In this document: one piece after another, positions 8,227-15,790 of the stretch
Position numbering within the stretch: position 1 is the first letter of the stretch
Layout: each line of letters begins with the position of its first letter
Source: Massilia timonae CCUG 45783
GTDB lineage: Bacteria > Pseudomonadota > Gammaproteobacteria > Burkholderiales > Burkholderiaceae_D
Length of the DNA stretch: 52,275 nt
NCBI RefSeq assembly: GCF_000315425.1
Contig: NZ_JH992924.1
Location: 622,183 to 674,457, forward strand
Direction: 5' to 3'
Translations under genes and position numbers: made by a program
Notes under the pieces: model-generated
What the model saw: the letters and a program-made list of their open reading frames with translations, nothing else
What the model was told of the DNA's origin: nothing
The model's database searches: none

Positions 8227-8621
8227 AAGTTTGGTTTGTACACGTTGATAATCGACACCGTGTGCGTAGGAGTAGAAAAAGAATTTTTGAAGTCGCAAGT
8301 TTAAGAAAAATTATTTACAACTCGACCTGACAGGCTCCCAGTCGCGGAATCTGTAGAAATATCTGGTGTGGGAAGGTGAAAAAGGCTGGCGAGGGAACAG
8401 ACGGTTAAGTACCGTAGACCAGCAATGAAGGGCACCTGCTTTCCCGGCTTAAAAGATCTGGGGACCCTGCCATAGAGGGCCGCATGCGCTTGAAGTCTCG
8501 TATTTGTAAGCTAAAGGTAACCGCTGTGTATCTATATTTGATACTCGTGGGTAAATGATATCCTCTTTCTTATCGTATGTTCCATAAAACATTGGCATCG
8601 TCAGACAACCCCGGAGAAGAG
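8227..8621. other. Unassigned intergenic region, possibly structured RNA
   Basis: About 395 bp with no convincing gene on either strand. The middle part (about 8330-8480) changes from AT-rich to GC-rich and contains several short self-complementary runs, which would suit a non-coding RNA, but no known RNA family is recognised. It must also carry the DUF2971 promoter. Confidence 0.3.
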
Positions 8622-9542
8622 ATGGATTTCCCACCAGTTGAGGCTCACATGGCATTCCAAGAGCTAGCTTTAACGAAAATCGACGAGTTCGTTCAGCGGT
8701 CGTTCTCGTCTCTCAATGGTCATCCGCACCTCTACCATTACACCGGACATAAGGTAGTTGTTGACTCACTGAAGAGGGACGGACGCTTTTGGGCAACAAG
8801 CGCCAGTCACATGTCTGACAGCAACGAGCTTCGATACGGTGCCGAGATGGTTACGGAGGTACTGGACGCCTTTCTCGAACATAACCCTATGTTGCCCTTT
8901 GCGATCCGTGAGTTCGTGGACATGGCGAAGGAGCGGGCGAACCCTTACTCAAACGACTTCACGGATCAGATTGAAACATTTTTCGTCTGCTTCAGCGAGA
9001 GCGGCGATCTAGAGCATCAGTGGAAACACTATGCTAACGACGCCAAAGGGTATTGCATCCACCTAGACGTGATGCCGCCATTCGCTGACCCAGGAAGTGG
9101 TCAGTCCATTGAGCTGCTACGCCAGAACGTGCAGTTCCTGAAGGTTGTCTATGACCGGCAAGAACAATATCAACTGATTACTGAAGCATTACGCGATTTT
9201 GTCAACCTGTTACAAGACAGTACAGATAAGTACGGCCTAGGAGCAATGATGTTCGGTATGAACGCATCTGTTGGGTTGTACGATGTTCTACGTTACTACG
9301 TGATGTCTTTCAAGGATGCTTCTAAATACGCAAACGAGAAAGAATGGCGATGCGTCTACGGAATGTCGAATTTTGCTAACCGGAATTACCCTGTCAGGGA
9401 ACGGCAATTACGCGAGCGTAATGTTCCGTATGTCGAGATGCCATTGATTTCGGCCGCAGGTCCGTTGACTATTCGTCAGGTGAAAGCGGGCGTGAACTCA
9501 CCTCGTTATACACAAGTCCGCCAGCCTCACCACGCCGGCTGA
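8622..9542 (+). CDS. DUF2971 protein, last codons replaced by an IS4-family insertion
   Basis: A 306-aa protein when started at 8622, where GGAG stands 5 nt before ATG; the frame is open from 8577. DUF2971 features are clear: LYHYTGHKVVVDSLKRDGRF, WATSASHMSDSNELRYGAEM, and FVCFSESGDLEHQWKHYAND with the following GYCIHLDV. Function of the family is unknown; it is frequent in accessory regions. The insertion sequence begins at 9499 inside codon TCA. Joining the flanks across the element restores GTG AAC TGC GTC AAT CCA TAG, so the ancestral protein ended ...KAGVNCVNP. The present frame instead ends with 14 residues read from the IS end, losing only four native residues. The gene may therefore still work. 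Confidence 0.75.
   Translation: MDFPPVEAHMAFQELALTKIDEFVQRSFSSLNGHPHLYHYTGHKVVVDSLKRDGRFWATSASHMSDSNELRYGAEMVTEVLDAFLEHNPMLPFAIREFVDMAKERANPYSNDFTDQIETFFVCFSESGDLEHQWKHYANDAKGYCIHLDVMPPFADPGSGQSIELLRQNVQFLKVVYDRQEQYQLITEALRDFVNLLQDSTDKYGLGAMMFGMNASVGLYDVLRYYVMSFKDASKYANEKEWRCVYGMSNFANRNYPVRERQLRERNVPYVEMPLISAAGPLTIRQVKAGVNSPRYTQVRQPHHAG
9490..9498 (+). repeat. Left 9-bp target duplication (GCGTGAACT)
   Basis: GCGTGAACT here and at 10984-10992 directly flank the IS4-family element. Confidence 0.93.
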
Positions 9543-10983
9543 AAATCCCGTTTACTTTCAATGACTTGCCAGCGCCCTTGTAAACCTTTGCAAAATCGCG
9601 TTTACTCTCGTCTTTTGCGTGGCGCAATTGGCGAGCAAATCGAAGGGATGGACCGATTCGGAGTTTGAGCAACTCGACCTGGGCGACGCGCGCCTGAACC
9701 GGCGAGCGAGGACACTGATGGAAACAATGGCGGGGGCACCGACGGCGAGCGTGCCAAAGGCCTGTAACGGCTGGGGTGAGACGATGGCCGCGTATCGCTT
9801 CTTCGACAATGACGGCGTCGACTGGCGGGCAATCCTGGAGCCGCACTGGCAGCAAACGGAACAGCGAATGGCCGAGCAGTCGGTGGTGCTGTGTCTGCAG
9901 GACACGACCGAACTGGACTTTAACGGACAGCAGGCGCGCGGCCTCGGACCGCTCAGCTATGAAGCGCAGCGCGGCATGTACGTCCACCCCACCTACGCGG
10001 TGACGACGGCGCGCGAGCCGCTGGGGATCCTGGACGTGTGGATGTGGGCGCGCGCGCTGCGCGACACCAACGGCCAGCGCGGCGGCCCCAAGGAAAGCCT
10101 GCGCTGGATCGAAGGCTACGAAAGACTGGCGGAACTGGCACCGCGCCTGCCCGCCACGCGCTTGGTGTATGTGGCCGACCGCGAGGCGGACATGCTGCCC
10201 TTGATGGCGCGGGCGCAGCAGCTCGACTGCCCGGTGGACTGGCTGGTGCGCGCCGCGCACAACCGCTGCTTGCCCAACAGCGAGAAGCTGTGGCCGCATG
10301 CCACGGAAGGCGCGCCGCTGGGGGAAATCGAGTTCGCGCTGGCCGCGCGGCCGGGCGCCAAGGCGCGCATCGTGCGCCAGCAGCTGTGGGCACGCCGGGT
10401 CGAACTGAACGCGGGCAAGGGCAAGGTGGTGACCGCCACATGCATCGTGGCGCGTGAACACGGCGCTCCGGCCGGCGTCAAGCCGATCGAATGGCGCCTG
10501 CTGACGAACCGGGTCGCCACCAGCGCGGCCGAGGTGGCCGAATTGATCGACTGGTATCGCGCCCGCTGGGAAATTGAAATGCTGTTCAATGTGCTCAAGA
10601 ACGGCTGCAAGGTCGAGGAACTTCAGCTGGGCACGATCGAGCGCATCGAGCGCGCACTGGCGCTGTACTTGGTCGTAGCCTGGCGCATTGCCTATCTGGT
10701 ACGCATGGGCCGTACCTGCCCGAACCTGGATGCCCACTTGTTCTTTGATCCCGATGAGATACGCGGCGCCTACTTGCTCAACAAATTACGCCCCCAGCCC
10801 AACCCGGCGTTAAACGAAGTAATACGCTTGATCGCCCGCGCGGGCGGCTTCTTGGGCCGAAAAGGTGATGGCGAACCTGGTGCCAAGACCCTCTGGGAAG
10901 GGCTGCGCGACGTGCGCGCCTCAGCTCTCACCCTTCAAGCACTACGCGAACTTGGAGACTGACGAGTTGTGTATAACGAGGTG
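9499..10983 (+). mobile_element. IS4-family (IS50-like group) insertion sequence, intact, 1485 bp
   Basis: The ends are perfect 17-bp inverted repeats, CACCTCGTTATACACAA at 9499-9515 and its complement at 10967-10983. Identical 9-bp direct repeats flank it, the usual duplication length for IS50/IS10-type IS4 elements. One intact transposase fills the element. The perfect duplication and ends suggest a fairly recent insertion. Confidence 0.93.
9619..10962 (+). CDS. IS4-family transposase (IS50/Tn5-like)
   Basis: A 447-aa DDE transposase with a GTG start. The N-terminal WTDSEFEQLDLGDARLNRRA is the DNA-binding domain typical of Tn5-like transposases. Catalytic residues are visible: Asp95 in LQDTTELDF, Asp187 in VADREADM, and Glu320 in WYRARWEIEMLFNVLKNGC, which satisfies the IS4 Y(2)R(3)E(6)K signature (Tyr313, Arg316, Glu320, Lys327). 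Length is normal and no frameshift is seen, so it should be active. It cuts and joins the 17-bp inverted ends at 9499 and 10983. Confidence 0.93.
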   Translation: MAQLASKSKGWTDSEFEQLDLGDARLNRRARTLMETMAGAPTASVPKACNGWGETMAAYRFFDNDGVDWRAILEPHWQQTEQRMAEQSVVLCLQDTTELDFNGQQARGLGPLSYEAQRGMYVHPTYAVTTAREPLGILDVWMWARALRDTNGQRGGPKESLRWIEGYERLAELAPRLPATRLVYVADREADMLPLMARAQQLDCPVDWLVRAAHNRCLPNSEKLWPHATEGAPLGEIEFALAARPGAKARIVRQQLWARRVELNAGKGKVVTATCIVAREHGAPAGVKPIEWRLLTNRVATSAAEVAELIDWYRARWEIEMLFNVLKNGCKVEELQLGTIERIERALALYLVVAWRIAYLVRMGRTCPNLDAHLFFDPDEIRGAYLLNKLRPQPNPALNEVIRLIARAGGFLGRKGDGEPGAKTLWEGLRDVRASALTLQALRELGD

Positions 10984-10992
10984 GCGTGAACT
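10984..10992 (+). repeat. Right 9-bp target duplication (GCGTGAACT)
   Basis: Second copy of the 9493-type target site; the sequence after it (GCG TCA ATC CAT AG) supplies the original last codons and stop of the DUF2971 gene. Confidence 0.93.
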
Positions 10993-11581
10993 GCGTCAAT
11001 CCATAGGATCGATGGGACGACCGGGAGCCGTTGAGGTCAGTAGACGCAAGAACTTATACGCAAGGCGATAGTTCAAGCGACTGTTTGCGTAAGTTTATCT
11101 CCAATTGGAGGCTTTTGCTTACCGGCGTGCTGAAGCCAGAAGATCCGTGGAAGTCGCGACGATGGCTTAACATGAAAATAAGCCCGAAAAGTACCACCGT
11201 CGCTGCTTCTAAATATCATGGGAGCCTTCCGATGAGGGTACTGGATTGTCAGAGGGCCACCGCTACGGGTCACATGGTGGCCTCCTAGGGCTTACGCTGC
11301 CGCCTTGAGAATTTGATATACCGAAGCGATTCCAACGCTGGGCTGGTATCAGGTCTGACATTCGGACACAAGCTCAACAATCCATGCTGCCTGGGCTCAC
11401 CGGGTAGTCAGTCTTGAGTCGGCGCTCACCCCGGCTGCACGCGAGCCGACCGTCCGCTACTAAAGAGACGTGTTTGCAAAACTGTTCCGCACCAAGTGTG
11501 CGGTCCGGGCAGCTTTGGCTTATCATTGCGGGTTCCCGACAGTATCTGTCGTCTTTTTACCGGCGACCACCCCCTCTCAGC
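10993..11581. other. Gene-poor distal part of the island
   Basis: About 590 bp. It begins with the detached last codons and stop of the DUF2971 gene, and may contain a resolvase remnant near 11292-11348 on the minus strand. No intact gene is supported on either strand. The last part must contain the dusA promoter. No integrase is present. Confidence 0.5.
11292..11348 (-). pseudogene. Possible remnant of a serine recombinase (resolvase) C-terminus
   Basis: The minus strand reads QPSVGIASVYQILKAAA followed by TAA. This resembles the last helix-turn-helix residues of resolvase/invertase proteins, which often end in a GI-x-ASVYR-x-L segment. An in-frame TGA sits just upstream and nothing else of the protein is left. 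The match is short and made by eye, so it is tentative. Confidence 0.3.
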
Positions 11582-12616
11582 ATGAGCACCACCTCGACCA
11601 TTCCAGGCATCGCCCCAGCCTCCGTCCTGCCATCGCGCCGCCTGTCGGTCGCCCCCATGATGGACTGGACCGACCGCCACTGCCGCGTCTTCCACCGCCA
11701 GATCACCCGCCACACCTGGCTGTACACCGAGATGGTCACCACCGGCGCCCTGGTTTATGGCGACGTCGAGCGCCACCTGCGCTATGACGATGTCGAGCAC
11801 CCGGTCGCCCTGCAACTGGGCGGCAGCGATCCGGCCGACTTGGCCAAAAGCGCGAAGCTGGGCGAGCAATGGGGCTATGACGAGATCAATCTCAACTGCG
11901 GTTGCCCGTCCGAGCGGGTGCAGAAGGGCGCGTTCGGCGCTTGCCTGATGAACGAGCCGCAGCTGGTGGCCGATTGCGTGAAGGCGATGCGCGACGCGGT
12001 CTCGATCGACGTCACGGTGAAACACCGCATCGGCATCGATTACGACGAGGAATACGGCTTCGTACGCGATTTCGTCGGCACCATCGCCGACGCCGGCTGC
12101 AAGACCTTCATCGTGCACGCCCGCAATGCCGTCCTGAAAGGGCTGTCGCCGAAGGAAAACCGCGAGATCCCGCCGCTGCGCTACGCGGTCGCCTATCAGC
12201 TCAAGCGCGAATTCCCGGACCTCGAGATCCTGATCAACGGCGGCATCAAGAGCGACGACGAAATCGCGCTGCACCTGCAACACGTCGATGGCGTGATGCT
12301 CGGCCGCGAGGCTTATCACAATCCCTGGACCATGGCCGACTGGGACCGCCGCTTCTATGGTGACGCCGGCGCCGGTCGCCCGCGTTCGCGGGTCGAGGTG
12401 CTGGAGGCGATGATCCCGTATATCGAGGAGCAGCTGCGCCTGTACGGCCCGCTGGGCCTGAAGCTCAACAGCATCACGCGCCACATGCTGGGCCTGATGC
12501 AGGGCTTGCCGGGCGCCCGTTCTTTCCGCCAGACCCTGTCCGACTCGAAGAAGCTGGCGCTGGGCGATCCGCGCCTGCTCCTTGAAGCTGCCGCCAGGAT
12601 GCCGGCTGCGGCCTGA
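11582..12616 (+). CDS. dusA: tRNA-dihydrouridine(20/20a) synthase DusA
   Basis: A 344-aa FMN enzyme that reduces uridine in the tRNA D-loop using NADPH. Visible hallmarks: RRLSVAPMMDWTDRHCRVFH near the N-terminus (FMN site), LQLGGSDPADLAKSA, the catalytic-cysteine segment NLNCGCPSERVQKGAFGACL, VKHRIGID, HARNAVLKGLSPKENREIPP (the stretch that separates DusA from DusB and DusC), and INGGIKSDDEI. The ATG at 11582 gives normal DusA length; the frame is open to 11414 without family similarity. Residues 24-30 (APMMDWT) are encoded by the 23-bp segment repeated at 5984, so the upstream part of this gene and its promoter may have come with the island. Confidence 0.95.
   Translation: MSTTSTIPGIAPASVLPSRRLSVAPMMDWTDRHCRVFHRQITRHTWLYTEMVTTGALVYGDVERHLRYDDVEHPVALQLGGSDPADLAKSAKLGEQWGYDEINLNCGCPSERVQKGAFGACLMNEPQLVADCVKAMRDAVSIDVTVKHRIGIDYDEEYGFVRDFVGTIADAGCKTFIVHARNAVLKGLSPKENREIPPLRYAVAYQLKREFPDLEILINGGIKSDDEIALHLQHVDGVMLGREAYHNPWTMADWDRRFYGDAGAGRPRSRVEVLEAMIPYIEEQLRLYGPLGLKLNSITRHMLGLMQGLPGARSFRQTLSDSKKLALGDPRLLLEAAARMPAAA
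11651..11673 (+). repeat. Right boundary repeat of the dusA island (att-like, inside dusA)
   Basis: Matches 5984-6006 at 22 of 23 positions. It encodes A-P-M-M-D-W-T of DusA. The two copies bracket about 5.6 kb of accessory DNA. Confidence 0.72.
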
Positions 12617-12642
12617 AATAATCTATCCAAAAGTAACAAAAA

Positions 12643-12667
12643 GGCGTGCTGAGGCACGCCTTTTTTT
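12643..12667 (+). terminator. Rho-independent terminator of dusA
   Basis: Stem GGCGTGC / GCACGCC (12643-12660) followed by seven Ts. Confidence 0.9.
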
Positions 12668-12970
12668 ATTTCCTGTCGACAAATCGATACATTTGATTGT
12701 CGAAATGACCACGCAAGTTTCAAAATTGCTTGCTGTGTGGAAATAGCTGTTCCATAATGCAGACCTGTTCCAATGTTGCACTGTATCAATCCTGTTGTTG
12801 TGCCGAAACAATTCGGTCGAGCAAGAGATTTTCTGACTAGCGACATGAAATCTTGATTTATCCTGTCGGAAACACCTGAAATCGTGAAGAAACAATGATT
12901 TCAGACGCGCTTCGCACGGCGCTTGTCTCTCCGAGCGAGTTTCGATCAATAAGTTACAGGGAAAACACGA
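12668..12970. other. Leader region of the chemotaxis receptor
   Basis: About 300 bp without a gene. It is richer in A/T than the flanks and must hold the receptor promoter. I looked for the flagellar sigma-28 consensus and found no convincing match. Confidence 0.4.
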
Positions 12971-14740
12971 ATGAATTTGAACAACATGAAGGTCGGTACC
13001 CGTCTGGCCCTCGGTTTCGCACTGATCCTGGTGCTGCTGGTGGCTGTTGCTGTAGTGGGTATCTTGCGCATGGCGCAGATCCAGGATCGCCTTGACCACG
13101 TGGTCAGCGTGAGCAATGTGTCGACCGGCCTCGTGATCGAGATGCGTAACAACGTCAATGACCGCCTGCAGTCGCTGCGCGTCCTGACCCTGATGGCCGA
13201 TCCGGCCGACATGGAACCGGAGATCGCCAAGTTCAAGGAACAGACCGCGCAGTACAACGAAACCCAGCGCAAGCTGACTGCCCTGTTCGCATCGAATGGC
13301 AACGACCAGGAAAAGGCGCTGCTGGCCCAGATCAAGGAACACGAAACCGCCGCCATGCCGGCGATCGCCCGCGCCACCGAACTTTATCTGGCCGCTAACG
13401 CCATGGACGCCACCCGCGTGATGGTGCGCGAAGTGCGCCCGGTGCAGCGCAAGTGGACCGACGCCCTGAACGCGCTGGCCGCCCAGGAAGAAAAACAGAA
13501 CGCGCAGACCAAGGCCGATGCCGAAGCGGCGTTCGACAATGCCCGTAACTTCATGCTGGTCCTGCTGGCCCTGGCCGTGGTGCTGGGCGTGGCCGCCGCC
13601 GTCGTGATCACCCGCAGCCTGCTCAAGCAGCTCGGTGGCGAGCCTGGCTACACCGCCAAGATCGCCGGCAGCATCGCCCACGGCGACCTGTCGATCGCCA
13701 TCGACACCAAGGAGTCGGACCGCGGCAGCCTGCTGGTCGAAATGAAAGAAATGCGCAACAGCCTGGTCGACATCGTGGCCCAGGTGCGCCGCGGCACCGA
13801 AACCATCGGCACCGCCTCGCGTGAAATCGCCGCCGGCAATATCGACCTGTCCTCGCGTACCGAACTGCAGGCCAGCTCGCTGGAAAAGACCGCATCGGCC
13901 ATGGAACAGCTGACCTCGACCGTCAAGCAGAACGCCGACAACGCCCGTGAAGCCAATGCCCTGGCTGCCGCCGCGTCGGACGTGGCCCGCAAGGGCGGCG
14001 ACGTGGTGTCGCAAGTGGTCGGCACCATGGGCGAGATCAATGGCTCGGCCAGCAAGATCGCCGACATCATCGGCGTGATCGACGGCATCGCCTTCCAGAC
14101 CAACATCCTGGCGCTGAACGCCGCGGTCGAAGCGGCCCGCGCCGGCGAACAGGGTCGTGGCTTCGCGGTCGTCGCTTCCGAAGTGCGTAACCTGGCCCAG
14201 CGTTCGGCTGCGGCGGCGAAAGAAATCAAGACCCTGATCGACGATTCGGTGTCGAAGGTCGAGCGCGGCAGCAAGCTGGTCGGCCAGGCCGGCGTGACGA
14301 TGGATGAAGTGGTGTCGAGCGTCAAGCGCGTGACCGACATCATGAGCGAGATCGCCAACGCCAGCGCCGAACAGAGCGCCGGCATCGCCCAGGTCAACAC
14401 CTCGATCATCGAGATGGATGGCATGACCCAGCAAAATGCCGCGCTGGTGGAAGAAGCCGCCGCGGCCGCCCAGAGCCTGCAGGACCAGGCCGGCGAACTG
14501 GCCCGCGTGGTCAGCATCTTCAAGCTGGAAGAGGGTGAACAGTTCCAATTCGAGGCGCAGGCGCCAGTCGCGACCACCACCGCGGTGGTGGTCCGTCCGG
14601 CCGCCAAGCGTCCCGTACCGCCGGCGCCGAAAAAGCCGGTCGCCGCCAGCGCCGCGGTGAATCCGGACGAGGCGGAAGTCGCGCCGAAGCCGAAAAAGGC
14701 AGCTGCCACCGTCGGCAACGACGAGTGGGAAGAATTCTAA
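12971..14740 (+). CDS. Methyl-accepting chemotaxis protein with C-terminal xWxxF tether
   Basis: A 589-aa receptor. TM1 is about residues 11-33, a periplasmic four-helix-bundle ligand domain about 34-189, TM2 about 190-212, HAMP about 213-267, and the cytoplasmic methylation/signalling coiled coil about 270-525. The signalling tip is canonical: GVIDGIAFQTNILALNAAVE, then AARAGEQGRGFAVVASEVRN. After an Ala/Pro/Lys-rich linker it ends in NDEWEEF. EWEEF fits the xWxxF pentapeptide (NWETF in enteric receptors) that docks CheR and CheB, so this is probably a high-abundance-type receptor able to support adaptation of others. The ligand is unknown. Flagellin at the window start agrees with a motile cell. 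Confidence 0.93.
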   Translation: MNLNNMKVGTRLALGFALILVLLVAVAVVGILRMAQIQDRLDHVVSVSNVSTGLVIEMRNNVNDRLQSLRVLTLMADPADMEPEIAKFKEQTAQYNETQRKLTALFASNGNDQEKALLAQIKEHETAAMPAIARATELYLAANAMDATRVMVREVRPVQRKWTDALNALAAQEEKQNAQTKADAEAAFDNARNFMLVLLALAVVLGVAAAVVITRSLLKQLGGEPGYTAKIAGSIAHGDLSIAIDTKESDRGSLLVEMKEMRNSLVDIVAQVRRGTETIGTASREIAAGNIDLSSRTELQASSLEKTASAMEQLTSTVKQNADNAREANALAAAASDVARKGGDVVSQVVGTMGEINGSASKIADIIGVIDGIAFQTNILALNAAVEAARAGEQGRGFAVVASEVRNLAQRSAAAAKEIKTLIDDSVSKVERGSKLVGQAGVTMDEVVSSVKRVTDIMSEIANASAEQSAGIAQVNTSIIEMDGMTQQNAALVEEAAAAAQSLQDQAGELARVVSIFKLEEGEQFQFEAQAPVATTTAVVVRPAAKRPVPPAPKKPVAASAAVNPDEAEVAPKPKKAAATVGNDEWEEF

Positions 14741-14836
14741 GCATTCATTACCAAGCAAACCTGCGCCGGCCAGTCGGGCGGCGCGCTAGCGAAGCATCAC
14801 GACATTTAACTCTTAAAAACCTTATTTGGGGAAATC

Positions 14837-15181
14837 ATGAAAAACCTGTCCGCCAAGCTGTTCGTTGCACTGACCCTGACCGGCGCCGCCAGCGCCAGCT
14901 TCGCCGCCGAAACCCCGGCATCGTTCGATCCGAAGAAGTGCGCCATCGAATATCCGAAGGCGTCGCTGATGAACGAAGAGCAGGGCACGACCTCGGCATC
15001 GTTCCTGGTCAATGCGGACGGCACCGTGGCGGAATCGAAGATCGACAAGTCGAGCGGCTTCAAGAACCTGGACCGCGCACTGGTCAAGGGCTTGACCTCG
15101 TGCAAGTTCAAGCCGGGCACCAAGGATGGCGCACCGGCACAGACCTGGACCAGGGTCGACTACGCCTTCAAGCTCGACTAA
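14837..15181 (+). CDS. Periplasmic TonB C-terminal-domain protein
   Basis: A 114-aa protein: signal peptide MKNLSAKLFVALTLTGAASASFA, then a single TonB-C-like domain (TTSASFLVNADGTVAESKID, SSGFKNLDRALVKGLTSCKF). Unlike real TonB it lacks a retained membrane anchor and a proline-rich spacer, so it would be a free periplasmic protein. Two cysteines (in KKCAIEYP and TSCKFKP) could form a disulfide. GGGGAAA lies just before ATG. It sits 96 bp behind the chemotaxis gene and is followed by a strong terminator. Such stand-alone TonB-C proteins are common in Oxalobacteraceae, with no known role. Confidence 0.7.
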   Translation: MKNLSAKLFVALTLTGAASASFAAETPASFDPKKCAIEYPKASLMNEEQGTTSASFLVNADGTVAESKIDKSSGFKNLDRALVKGLTSCKFKPGTKDGAPAQTWTRVDYAFKLD

Positions 15182-15194
15182 ATCCTTCCCCTTT

Positions 15195-15228
15195 ACACAG
15201 CCGGCTTTCATAGCCGGCTGTGTTTTTG
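15195..15228 (+). terminator. Strong rho-independent terminator
   Basis: Perfect 12-bp stem ACACAGCCGGCT / AGCCGGCTGTGT with 5-nt loop TTCAT, followed by Ts. Confidence 0.93.
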
Positions 15229-15372
15229 CGGCGCCAGCTTCCCCTCCGCTCTATCCTTTCGCTGTTACAAGTTTGTAGCGGCATGTATCGGCTGTAAAGA
15301 CTTCCTTCAATTCATCTTTTTGGCGTCCCGTCTCGCTATAGTGGTTTCACACCAACCGAAACGGAGAGCACC

Positions 15373-15780
15373 ATGAAAACCATTCTCGCCACCGCCGCCA
15401 TCCTGATCGGCAGCGCAGCATTCGCGCCAGTGCAGGCCCAGGCCGCTCATCCGCGCGCCGAAGTCATCGTCATCAAGAAGGCGCCGCCGGCGCCCCGCCG
15501 CGAAGCCGTGCCGGCCGCGCGCCGCGGCTTCGAATGGGTATCGGGTTACTGGGACTGGAACGGCCGCCGTCACGAGTGGGTGGCCGGCCACTGGGAGAAA
15601 GTGCGTCCGGGCTATGCCTACCAGCGCGCGCAATGGCGCCAGGACCGTAATGGCTGGCATCTCGAGCGCGGCGGCTGGCATCAGTCGCGTCAGGTAGCGA
15701 CCTACCGTGACCGCGATCGCGATCGCGACGGCGTCCCCAACCGCCACGACGCCCGCCCGAACAATCCTAACCGCTATTGA
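15373..15780 (+). CDS. Secreted WxxGxW-repeat protein with acidic-repeat tail
   Basis: A 135-aa protein with signal peptide MKTILATAAILIGSAAFAPVQAQA. The body carries YxWxxGxW-type repeats (FEWVSGYWDWNGRRHEWVAG, HWEKVRPGY, GWHLERGGW), known from small periplasmic proteins of Burkholderiales (BcpO-related). The end, RDRDRDGVPNRHDARPNNP, has the DxDxDGVPxxxDxxPxxP spacing of thrombospondin type 3-like calcium-binding repeats, though here Arg alternates with Asp. GGAG lies 7 nt before ATG. It converges on the diguanylate cyclase gene with only 10 bp between stops. Function unknown; envelope stress or surface binding are possibilities. Confidence 0.75.
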   Translation: MKTILATAAILIGSAAFAPVQAQAAHPRAEVIVIKKAPPAPRREAVPAARRGFEWVSGYWDWNGRRHEWVAGHWEKVRPGYAYQRAQWRQDRNGWHLERGGWHQSRQVATYRDRDRDRDGVPNRHDARPNNPNRY

Positions 15781-15790
15781 TGACAGGCGC

